In this document: piece after piece, positions 50,965 through 59,390 of the stretch | Numbering within the stretch: position 1 is the stretch's first letter | Layout of the letters: each line of letters begins with the position of its first letter | From: DASXKD01 sp963734725 | Lineage (GTDB): Bacteria; Actinomycetota; Actinomycetes; Streptosporangiales; Streptosporangiaceae | Reading direction: 5' to 3' | Length of the DNA stretch: 64,000 nt | NCBI GenBank assembly: GCA_963734725.1 | Contig: CAVTIX010000029.1 | Location: 62,001 to 126,000 of the forward strand | The notes under the pieces: model-generated | Seen by the model: the letters and a program-made list of their open reading frames with translations, nothing else | What the model was told of the DNA's origin: nothing | The model's database searches: none | Made by a program: the position numbers and the translations under genes

Positions 50965-53900
50965 ATGGAGACCGCCGCCGTGACACCCTCGCTCGCCGCC
51001 CCCCGCCCCGCGGCGCCCGTGGTGTCCTACCCGGCTGACCTGCCGGTCAGCCAGCGCAAGGACGAGATCGCCGCGGCCATCCGCGACCACCAGGTGGTCA
51101 TCGTCGCGGGCGAAACCGGCTCGGGGAAGACCACGCAACTGCCGAAGATCTGCCTGGAACTCGGCCGCGGCGTCACCGGCCAGATCGGCCATACCCAGCC
51201 CCGGCGGATCGCGGCCCGCACGGTGGCGGAGCGGATCGCCGCTGAACTGGGCACCGAGATCGGCGCAGCCGTCGGCTACAAGGTGCGGTTCACCGACAAG
51301 TCCAGCGACAGCACGCTGATCAAGGTGATGACCGACGGGATCCTGCTAGCCGAGATGCAGCGCGACCGGCGCTTGCTCCAATACGACACCCTGATCATCG
51401 ACGAGGCACACGAGCGCAGCCTGAACATCGACTTCATCCTCGGTTACCTGAAGCGGCTGCTGCCCACCCGTCCCGACCTCAAGGTCATCATCACCTCGGC
51501 GACAATCGATCCTGAGCGGTTCAGCAGGCATTTTGCCGGAGGCGAATCAAGCCAGCAGAGCGCCGGAGGCGAATCAGGCAAACGGGGCGGCGGAGCCGAA
51601 CTGGGCCAGCAGAGCGCCGGAGGCGAATCCGGCAAACGGGGCGGCGGAGCCGAACTGGGCCAGCAGAGCGCCGGGGCGCCGGTTATCGAGGTGTCCGGGC
51701 GCACCTACCCGGTCGAGGTGCGCTACCGCCCGCTCGCCGACCCCGACGACCCGGCCCGCGAACCGAAGGACCAGGTGCAGGGCATCTGCGACGCGCTCGC
51801 CGAGTTGCGCGCCGAGGGTCCCGGCGACGTCCTGGTCTTCCTCAGCGGTGAGCGGGAGATCAGGGACACCGCCGACGCGCTGGCCGAGCAGCCGGGCGAG
51901 CTGGAAGTGCTGCCGCTGTACGCCCGGCTGTCCGCGGCCGAGCAGCACCGCGTCTTCCAGCCGCATCAGCGGCCGCGCGTGGTGCTGGCCACCAACGTCG
52001 CGGAGACCTCCCTCACCGTGCCGGGCATCAAGTACGTGATCGACACGGGCACCGCGCGGATCTCCCGGTACAGCCAGCGGACCAAGGTGCAGCGGCTGCC
52101 GATCGAACCGGTCGCCCGGGCTTCGGCGGATCAGCGCAAGGGCCGGTGCGGGCGAACCTCCTCTGGGCTCTGCATCCGCCTCTACAGCGAGGAGGACTTT
52201 GCCGCGCGGCCGGAGTTCACCGACCCGGAGATCCTGCGCACCAGCCTGGCCTCGGTCATCCTGCAAGCCGCCGCGCTCGGCCTGGGCAAGGTCGCCGACT
52301 TCCCGTTCATGGACCCGCCGGAGTCCCGCAACATCACCGACGGCATCCGGCTGCTGGAGGAACTCGCCGCGCTGGCGCCAGGCGGCGAGCAGACGCGGCT
52401 GACCAGCATCGGCCGGAAGCTGGCCCGGCTGCCGGCCGACCCGCGGCTGGGCCGGATGATCCTGGAGTCGGTGCACCACGGGTGCGTCCGCGAGGTGCTG
52501 ATCATCACGGCGGCACTGTCCATCCAGGACCCGAGGGAACGGCCCGCGGATGCCCGCGAGGCCGCGGACGCCATGCACGCGCGGTTCGCCGTGCCCCGGT
52601 CTGATTTCCTCGCGTTCTTGAACCTCTGGGAGTACCTGCACGAGCGGCAGCGCGAGCTGTCGGGTTCCGCGTTCCGCCGGCTGTGCCGGCGCGAGTACCT
52701 GCACTACCTGCGGGTGCGGGAGTGGCAGGACGTCTACGGCCAGCTCCGGCAGGCGGCCAGGGACGTCGGCGCCGGCGCCGGCCGCGAGGCAGGCCCGGCG
52801 CAGGCGCCCAGGGGACATAGCAGAAAAACGCAGCGCGGGAGCGCCGTGGCAGCGCGCCGCGAGGCTGAGCCCGCGGCTGGCATCCCGGCCGAGCTCGCGG
52901 ACCGGGTGCACATGTCGCTGCTGGCGGGCCTGCTCTCGCACATCGGGATGAAGGACACCGAAGCCAGCCCCGGCAGGAAGCGCCGCGGCCCGGCCGAGTT
53001 CGCCGGGGCACGCGGCGCCCGTTTCGCGATCTTCCCGGATTCGGTGCTGGCCAGGAAGCCGCCCGGCTGGGTGGTTGCGGCGGAACTCGTCGAGACGTCC
53101 CGGCTCTGGGCCAGGATGGCCGCTCGTTTTGAACCGGAATGGGCCGAGCAGCTGGCAGCCCACCTGGTCAAGCGCAGCTACAGCGAGCCGCACTGGGACG
53201 CCAGGCGCGGCGCGGCCATGGCGCTGGAGCGAGTGACCCTGTACGGCTTGCCGATCGTGACGGCGCGGCGGGTCGGCTACGCGCGGGCCGACCCGGCGGC
53301 AGCGCGGGACATCTTCATCACCAGCGCCCTGGTGGAGGGTGACTGGCAGACCCATCACAAGTTCTTCCAGCGCAACCAGCGGCTGCTTGAGGAGGCCAGG
53401 GAGCTGGAGGACCGGGCCAGGCGGCGCGGCATCGTGGCTGACGACACGGCCCTGTTCGACTTCTACGACCGGCGGATCCCCAAGGACGTGACCTCCGCCC
53501 GGCATTTCGACACCTGGTGGAAGAAGGCCCGTGCTCAGCACCCCGACCTGCTGACGCTCACCGCCGACCTCGACGGGCCGGCCGCGGACCAGGTCCGGCC
53601 GACCGACTACCCGGCGAGCTGGGGCGAGCTTCCGCTCACGTACGAGTTCGCCCCGGGCGAGCCCGACGACGGGGTGACCGTGGACATCCCGCTCGCCGAA
53701 CTGGACAAGGTGAGCGCCGAGGAGTTCAGCTGGCAGGTGCCCGGCCGGCGCGAGGAACTGGTCACCGAGCTGATCAGGTCCCTGCCAAAGGACCTGCGCC
53801 TTGTGTTCGTGCCCGCGCCGGACACCGCCCGCGCCGTGCTCGCCCGGCTGGGCGAGCCGCATGGGGACCTGCTGACTGCGCTGGGCACGGAACTCGGCCG

Positions 53901-54946
53901 CCTCGGTGACGTGGCGATCCCGCGGGACGCGTGGGATCTGTCCCGGCTGCCGGCTGCACCTGAGGATCACGTTCCGGGTGCTGGACTCCGGTCGCGAACT
54001 GGCTCGCGGGAAAGACCTGGACGCGCTGCGCCGGCAACTGCGGCCCCGGCTGCAGGAGATGGTCACCGAGGCGGCCAGCGACCTCGTGAGGACTGGCCTG
54101 ACGGACTGGACCATCGGCACGCTGCCCCGGGTGTTCACCTCCGGTCAGCTCACCGCCTACCCGGCGCTTGAGGACGTCGGCGCCGCCGCCGACGTCCGGC
54201 TGTTCGAGACGAAGGCCCAGGCCAGCGCGGCTATGGTGCGCGGCGCCCGGCGGCTGCTGCTGCGGCGGGTGCCGTCCGGGCTGCGCTCCATCGCGGACCG
54301 CCTGCCTGCCAGCAGCAAGCTGGCGATGAGCCGGAGCCCGTACCCGAGCATCGGCGCGCTGCTCGACGACTGCGCGGCGTGCGCGGCAGACCAGGTGATC
54401 GCGGACGCCGGCGGGCTGGCCTGGGACGCCGACGGCTTCGCCCGCCTGGTGACCGAGGCGCGGCCGGCCCTGCCGCTGGCCATGTCGCGGGCGCTGGAGG
54501 CCGCCGGTGAGGTCATGGTGGCGGCGCATGACGCAGAGTCCGCGATACGGAGCGCCACCAGCCCGGTGCTGGCGGCGGCGCTGGCCGACGCGCAGGCCCA
54601 GTTTGCCGCGCTGATGTACCCCGGCTTCATCAGCGAGGCGGGGCTGCGGCGGCTGCCGGACGTGGCCCGCTACCTGCGGGCGATCAGCCGCCGGCTGGAG
54701 GCCGCCGCGGGGGATCCCCGCCGCGACGCCGAACGGACGGCGGCCGTGCACCGGATCACCGCCGCCTACCGGGAGGTCGTCGAGCAGCTTCCGCCCGCGC
54801 GGCGCACGGACGGCGACGTCCAGGCCGTGCGCTGGATGATCGAGGAACTGCGGGTCAGCCTCTTCGCCCAGGTGCTTGGCACGTCCGGCCCTGTCTCGGA
54901 GAAGAGGATCCAGGCTGCGCTGGCCCGGCTGACGGATGCCCGCTGA
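50965..54946 (+). pseudogene. hrpA: ATP-dependent RNA helicase HrpA, frameshifted
   Basis: Two frames (50965-54171 and 53906-54946) join into one DEAH helicase of about 1,325 residues, the size of HrpA. Walker A is GETGSGKTTQ (about 49-58), DEAH lies in LIIDEAHERSL, motif III in VIITSATID and motif VI in DQRKGRCGR. The HA2/OB regions and the long C-terminal DUF3418 domain complete the family. Near 53950-53960 the frame must shift from SRLPA into HLRITFRVLDSGRELARG; one extra base in ctgccggctgc explains it. The catalytic core is intact, so even the truncated form could bind RNA. A tandem repeat is inserted between RecA1 and RecA2 (51535-51675). ATG 50965 or GTG 50980. Confidence 0.88.
51553..51675 (+). 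repeat. 54-bp tandem repeat inside hrpA
   Basis: Unit 51553-51606 is repeated at 51607-51660 with one mismatch. A partial third copy follows at 51661-51675, and a partial copy (gccggaggcgaatc) precedes at 51535. The unit is 18 codons (QQSAGGESGKRGGGAELG), so frame is kept. It lies after the SAT motif, between DPERFSRHF and PVIEVSGRTYPVEV, where HrpA proteins normally have a short loop. Confidence 0.9.
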
Positions 54947-55070
54947 ACCTCCAGCCGCGCTGGCGGTCTCTATTATTTTACCTGGTCATTATGAATTATT
55001 GACGCGTTCTGGGGATAATGGCAGGCTAGGCGGAATGATCCGCAATCGTTATCAACGGAGGCTAGCCGAG

Positions 55071-55223
55071 ATGACTGGATCATGCCTGCGGGTCGGCAGC
55101 AACCTGGCGCCCGCCGCGCAGGCCCCCGGTTCCGGGCCGCGCCCGGGCTTGCGGCGGTCGGCGCCACCCGCCCCGCGAGGCTCTGGCCTGCCGCGATCAC
55201 GGCCGCCGGCGACCGCTTCCTGA
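55071..55223 (+). CDS. Small ORF, 50 aa, unknown
   Basis: The ATG at 55071 follows ACGGAGG at good spacing and sits downstream of an unusually AT-rich island (54968-55060), which probably holds a promoter. The product begins TGSCLRVGSNLAP and is rich in Pro, Arg and Ser, with no motif. It may be a real small gene or the leader of the gene at 55243, 19 bp after its stop. No family is recognised. Confidence 0.35.
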   Translation: MTGSCLRVGSNLAPAAQAPGSGPRPGLRRSAPPAPRGSGLPRSRPPATAS

Positions 55224-55242
55224 GGGGCTGAGCAGCCGCGTA

Positions 55243-56673
55243 ATGTCCGCCAATCCCGCCAGCCTGACCGGGACCTGGATGGCGAATGACGGTGGAATGT
55301 ACTTCCTCCGGCAGATCGCCGATACCCTCTGGTGGCTCGGCCTGAGCGACGGCCTGCTGCACCCCGGCCTGCAGTTCTGCAATGTCTTTCACGGCTCGGT
55401 TACCGGGTCGGCCGTCACCGGTGAATGGTCGGACGTGCCGCGGGGCGCCACGTCCGGCCGCGGCACGCTGGCGCTCCGGCCCGCTGGCGAAGACCAGCTT
55501 CTCCGGGTGACGGAGTCCGGTGGCTATGCCGCCTCAATCTGGCGGCGGGCCAACACATCGCAGTGGCCCGTCATCGCCGTTTACGACGCCCTCACCGAGG
55601 CTCTCACAAACGTCGTCAAGAACGGGCAGACCACCGAGAAGAGCACGCTGGCCGACAATCTGTGGCCGCTGCGGGATTCGGTCTCGGTCTTTGCCGCCAT
55701 CGCCCCCAGCGGCCATCACGCCCAACCCGCCGTGGACGTGAGCTATCCCCGGTCCGCCTACCCGGTGCGGAGCTTCACCTACCGCGACTTCATCTGCCTC
55801 AATGAACCCTCGGCCCCAGGCGCGGGCGAGCAGCAGCACGGCGACGTCAGCTTCTGGTTCCAGGCCGACGTCGGCCAGATCGACGGCGCGCAGCCGGACT
55901 TCTACGCCGGGGTGGAGTACCAGGAGGGTTACATCCGGGGCAAGCTGACCGTGCCGATCGAAGGCGAGATCATCATGTTCGGGCGCCCGGCGGACTGCGG
56001 CGCCGAGCACGCGGAAGCCGCACCGCCGCTGTTCCCGGGATGGGCCGAGGACGCCGGCGGCAGCGCGGTCCTGTTCAATGGCAGGCCGATCCGGATCATC
56101 GTGCCCGCGGCCGGCGGTGGTGTGCCCGCCGAGCCGAGCTTCCTCACCGAATTGTCGTTCGGCGATCCCGTCCGGGTGACCGGCGCGCTCGTGTTCGACA
56201 CCAGCCACGGGGGCGATGACTCGGACAAGCTCGAAATACACCCGGTCTACTCGGTGGACAAGATAACGGCCACGTTCTCGGCGAATCTGTCCGGCGCCTG
56301 GACCGACGATGTCGGCAACACCTACTACCTGCGCCACGACCCGGCCGACAATTCGGTCTGGTACGCGGGCGTGAGCCCGCTGGGCCGGGGCGCGTACGGG
56401 CAGGTCTTCCGTGGCGCCTTTCATTCCGACCAGGCCGCGGCACGGGCGGGCGACTACGGCGGTGCGCCCATCCCGGCGCAGGGCGCGGTGACCGGCGACC
56501 TCACCGCCATCGAGTTCGGCTACGGGGCCGCGCCCTCCTCCGGGGCCGCCGGGTCGCGGCTCGGAGACAGCGGCGCGGTGACCTTCGGGCTCGGCCGCGC
56601 GGAACTGGCCGGCCGGGAGGTTCCCATGCTCACCGCGGGCGGGTTCCGGCTGATGAAGCTCTACGACGCTTGA
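55243..56673 (+). CDS. Duplicated beta-module protein, unknown
   Basis: This 476-residue protein has no signal peptide. An N-terminal module (about 8-90: LTGTWMANDGGMYFLRQIAD, then TLWWLGLSDG and FHGSVTGSAVTGEWSD) recurs near the C-terminus (about 350-470: LSGAWTDDVGNTYYLRHDPA, SVWYAGVSPL, FRGAFHS, AVTGDLTAI). A central domain (about 95-340) has VYDALTEALTNVVKN and GEIIMFGRPADCG. The repeated G-x-W-x-x-D-x-G-x-x-YxLR pattern suggests small beta-barrels. I do not recognise the family. It precedes the nitrile hydratase operon by 70 bp on the same strand but may be unrelated. Confidence 0.65.
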   Translation: MSANPASLTGTWMANDGGMYFLRQIADTLWWLGLSDGLLHPGLQFCNVFHGSVTGSAVTGEWSDVPRGATSGRGTLALRPAGEDQLLRVTESGGYAASIWRRANTSQWPVIAVYDALTEALTNVVKNGQTTEKSTLADNLWPLRDSVSVFAAIAPSGHHAQPAVDVSYPRSAYPVRSFTYRDFICLNEPSAPGAGEQQHGDVSFWFQADVGQIDGAQPDFYAGVEYQEGYIRGKLTVPIEGEIIMFGRPADCGAEHAEAAPPLFPGWAEDAGGSAVLFNGRPIRIIVPAAGGGVPAEPSFLTELSFGDPVRVTGALVFDTSHGGDDSDKLEIHPVYSVDKITATFSANLSGAWTDDVGNTYYLRHDPADNSVWYAGVSPLGRGAYGQVFRGAFHSDQAAARAGDYGGAPIPAQGAVTGDLTAIEFGYGAAPSSGAAGSRLGDSGAVTFGLGRAELAGREVPMLTAGGFRLMKLYDA

Positions 56674-56742
56674 CTTCCACTCCAGCCTCACGGGGGCATT
56701 CCCGCCTGTCCGCTGTGTTCCCGGCTCGGTAGAGTCTTCCGC

Positions 56743-57369
56743 GTGGACGGCATCCATGACTTGGGCGGAATGCAGGGCTTCGGCGCGGTTGACCATGCCC
56801 CGGCGGAACCCGTCTTTCACGAGCCGTGGGAGGGGGCGGCCCGGGCGCTCATGGAGGTCGTGCTTGGCGCGGTGCAGCCCAACGGCGGTGAGTTCCGGCA
56901 CGCCATCGAGCGGATGGCGCCGGGACACTACCTGACGTCGAGCTACTACGAGCACTGGCTCACCGCGGCCGCCACCTTGGCCGTCGAGCACGGGCTGCTC
57001 ACCCCCGAGGACCTCGAGGCGCGCGCGGGCGGCTCGTTCCCGCTCAGCGGCCCGGTGCTCGCGCCGCCGGTCACCGATCCAGGCGCCGACTCAAGCGAGC
57101 CCCGGTTCGGTATCGGTGACCGGGTCCGGGTGCGCGAGTGGCATCCGCCCGGCCACACCCGCTGCCCGCGCTACGTCCGCGGCAAGGACGGCGTCGTGGT
57201 ACGGCTGGATGGCGCCTACTCAGTGCCCGATATCGAGGCACATAGCTCCGCCAGGCGTTATGAAGCGACATATTCGGTCCGCTTCGACGCCGCGAGCCTG
57301 TGGCGCGACGGGCAGCGCGGCGTCTGGGTGCACGTGGACTTGTGGGACAGCTACCTGGAGCCAGCATGA
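56743..57369 (+). CDS. nthB: Nitrile hydratase subunit beta
   Basis: This is a 208-residue beta subunit. The N-terminal MDGIHDLGGMQGFGAV is diagnostic, followed by the helical ERMAPGHYLTSSYYEHWLTA (about 48-67) and the C-terminal SH3-like barrel FGIGDRVRVREWHPPGHTRC, then YVRGKDGVVVRL and WVHVDLWDSYLEP. With the alpha subunit it hydrates nitriles to amides. The beta-before-alpha order is that of cobalt-type enzymes such as those of Rhodococcus rhodochrous J1. GTG start at 56743; the stop overlaps the alpha start by 4 nt. It is slightly shorter than the 220-230 typical. Confidence 0.93.
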   Translation: MDGIHDLGGMQGFGAVDHAPAEPVFHEPWEGAARALMEVVLGAVQPNGGEFRHAIERMAPGHYLTSSYYEHWLTAAATLAVEHGLLTPEDLEARAGGSFPLSGPVLAPPVTDPGADSSEPRFGIGDRVRVREWHPPGHTRCPRYVRGKDGVVVRLDGAYSVPDIEAHSSARRYEATYSVRFDAASLWRDGQRGVWVHVDLWDSYLEPA

Positions 57370-57959
57370 GCGGGGACACAAACCACCCGGCGCCGATGGC
57401 GCCGGTCGAGCAGCGGGTCGCCGCGCTGGAGGCGCTGCTGACCGAGCGCGGGCTGGTGCCCGAGGGGTTTATCGAGGAGGTCACCCGCCGCTACGAAACC
57501 GAGATCGGCCCGATGAACGGGGCCCGGGTGGTGGCCCGGGCCTGGGCCGATCCGGCGTATAGGCAGCGCCTGCTGGCGGACGGCACGGCCGCGATCGCCG
57601 AGTTTGGCTTCGGCGGCGCGGAAGGCGAGCACATGGTGGTCGTGGAGAACACGCCCGCCGTGCACAACGTGATCGTATGCACGCTGTGCTCCTGTTACCC
57701 GTGGCCCACGCTGGGCCTGCCCCCGGCCTGGTACAAGGACCCGCCGTACCGGGCCAGGATGGTGCGCGAGCCCCGGACGCTGCTCGCCGAGATGGGCTGC
57801 GAGCTGCCCGCAGACGTCGAGATCCGGGTGTGGGACTCCTCCGCCGAGGTCCGCTACCTGGTCCTGCCGCAGCGCCCGCCGGGGACCGAGGGCACGGCCG
57901 AGGCGGAGCTGGCCGGGCTGGTCACCCGGGATTCGATGATCGGCGTGGCCCGCCTGTGA
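57366..57959 (+). CDS. nthA: Nitrile hydratase subunit alpha, cobalt type
   Basis: This is a 197-residue alpha subunit. The metal claw is VCTLCSCYPW with Cys105, Cys108, Ser109 and Cys110. The Thr in C-T-L-C-S-C marks the cobalt type (Ser in iron types). Flanking NTPAVHNVIV and WPTLGLPPAWYKDPPYRARM are family hallmarks, and the C-terminal EIRVWDSSAEVRYLVLPQRP is complete. Two cysteines should be oxidised to sulfinic and sulfenic acid. It is coupled to beta upstream and to a truncated methyltransferase downstream. Cobalt-type enzymes need an activator/escort protein, and none is encoded in the window. Confidence 0.95.
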   Translation: MSGDTNHPAPMAPVEQRVAALEALLTERGLVPEGFIEEVTRRYETEIGPMNGARVVARAWADPAYRQRLLADGTAAIAEFGFGGAEGEHMVVVENTPAVHNVIVCTLCSCYPWPTLGLPPAWYKDPPYRARMVREPRTLLAEMGCELPADVEIRVWDSSAEVRYLVLPQRPPGTEGTAEAELAGLVTRDSMIGVARL

Positions 57960-58321
57960 GCGAGCGGCGGCCCGCGGAGGAGGCGATGGAGGCCGGGCTG
58001 GGCCCGCTGGCCGAGTATTTCGACGGCTGGTACGCCGACATGACCACGTCGCCGGTCAAGGACGAGATCCAGCAACGGCATCTGGGGCTGCCGCCGCGGG
58101 CCCGGCTGCGGCACGTGGACCTGGGTGCCGGGCTGACCGGCGCCGGCTTCGCCGACATCGAGGTTCGCGAGCGCCCCGGCTGGCGCGACCAGGAGCGCGC
58201 CATGAGGGAAGAAGCCGCGGCGCTCGACCCGGCGCTGCGCTCGTTTTACGAGGAGGCCCTGCGCGCGCCGCTGATACTGGAGCTGACCCGCCGGGTCATG
58301 GCCAGCGCCACCGCACCCTAG
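57956..58321 (+). pseudogene. SAM-dependent methyltransferase lacking its catalytic core
   Basis: This 121-codon ORF starts at a GTG overlapping the alpha-subunit stop. The first 46 residues (PLAEYFDGWYADMTTSPVKD, EIQQRHLGLPP) match the N-terminus of a class I methyltransferase. The last 75 (RHVDLGAGLTGAGFADIEVR, ERPGWRDQERAMREEAAALD) match its C-terminus. The roughly 130 residues between, with the SAM-binding D-x-A-C-G-x-G motif, are missing. The join is in frame and the ORF is coupled to its neighbours, so a short protein could be made, but it cannot bind SAM in the usual way. It occupies the slot where cobalt-type operons carry the activator gene. Confidence 0.7.
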
Positions 58322-58329
58322 GGAGAGCC

Positions 58330-59118
58330 GTGGACCTCGGACTGGCAGGCAAGGCCGCGCTGGTTGCCGCGTCGAGCAAGGGCCTGGGCAAGGCCTCGGC
58401 GCTCGCGCTGGCCCGCGAGGGCGCGCGGGTCACCATCTGCGCGCGGACCAAGGCGGACCTGGACAAGACGGCCGCCCAGATCAGGCGGGAGACCGGCGCC
58501 GAGGTGCTGGCCGTCCCGGCCGACCTCACCAGCGCGGCGGGAATCCACAGCGTCGTCACCGCCACGGCCGAGCGGTTCGGCGGGGTGGACGTGCTGGTCA
58601 ACAACTCGGGCGGCCCGGCCAGGGGCCATTTCGCGGACTTCACCGACGACGACTGGCGGCGGGCGTTCGAGGTGGTCACGCTGAACTTCGTCCGGTTCGT
58701 CCGCGAGGTCGTGCCCTACATGCGCCGCCGGCGCTGGGGCCGCATCGTCGGGATCCAGTCGAGTTCGGTGAAGCAGCCGGTCGAGGGCATTGACCTGTCC
58801 AACGCGCTCCGGCCGGGCATCGCCGGGCTGGTGAAGTCCCTCACGCCGGACCTGGCCAAGGACGGCATCACGATCAACCTGGTGCTCCCCGGCATGTTCC
58901 TCACCTCCAGGATCATCGCGGGCGCGGGGCGCAGCCCCGAGGGAGACAAGGAGCTGCAGGAGCAGCTGGCGCCGATCGCCGCGGCCATCCCGGTCGGCCG
59001 GCTCGGCGACCCGATGGAGCTCGGCGGCCTCGTCGCGTTCCTGGCCTCGCAGCAGGCGTCCTACATCACCGGTGCGGTCTACCAGGTCGACGGGGGCCTC
59101 ATCAGGTCCAACATCTAA
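58330..59118 (+). CDS. SDR family oxidoreductase lacking the Tyr-Lys pair
   Basis: This is a 262-residue short-chain dehydrogenase. The cofactor loop is ALVAASSKGLGKASALALAR (about 9-28) and NNSGG replaces the NNAG motif. The usual catalytic S...YxxxK region reads GIQSSSVKQPVEGIDLSNAL and RPGIAGLVKSL. The Tyr and Lys positions are Ser/Asn and Arg, as in the beta-ketoacyl-reductase-like subgroup with an altered active site. The C-terminal INLVLPGMFLTSRI and GAVYQVDGGL are normal. GTG start with GGGAGAG upstream, 8 bp after the previous stop. Last gene of the nitrile hydratase operon. Confidence 0.88.
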   Translation: MDLGLAGKAALVAASSKGLGKASALALAREGARVTICARTKADLDKTAAQIRRETGAEVLAVPADLTSAAGIHSVVTATAERFGGVDVLVNNSGGPARGHFADFTDDDWRRAFEVVTLNFVRFVREVVPYMRRRRWGRIVGIQSSSVKQPVEGIDLSNALRPGIAGLVKSLTPDLAKDGITINLVLPGMFLTSRIIAGAGRSPEGDKELQEQLAPIAAAIPVGRLGDPMELGGLVAFLASQQASYITGAVYQVDGGLIRSNI

Positions 59119-59390
59119 CGGCGGGACCGTGGCCAACCCGGAGCGGGCTGGCCACTGCGCTCGCCCTAGGATCTGCGCCCCTAGGGCGCGAATGACGCCC
59201 CGTCCAATGAGGTGAAGCACTGGGCGTTGGAGAACGGGTCTCCGATTTGCTGTTGCACATTCACCACGCCGTTGGCCCGGATGACGAGGCGGCCGGCCAG
59301 CCGGGGCCGGCGAGATGGCGAAAGATTGGCCCGTCGCCCGTTTAGCCGCCAATGCCAGGCCTGGTCCGACGCTGAATACCGAGCCCAGGC

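Noticed and set aside
51574..54138. 854-codon open frame opposite hrpA
   Set aside because: Composition is that of an antisense shadow and the sense strand is unmistakable HrpA. The apparent repeat at its C-terminus is just the hrpA tandem repeat read backwards.
59140..59390. Minus-strand stretch reading VVNVQQQIGDPFSNAQCF upstream of a stop
   Set aside because: It looks somewhat protein-like and could be the tail of a lost gene. It has no start, no ribosome site and no family match, so it is not called.
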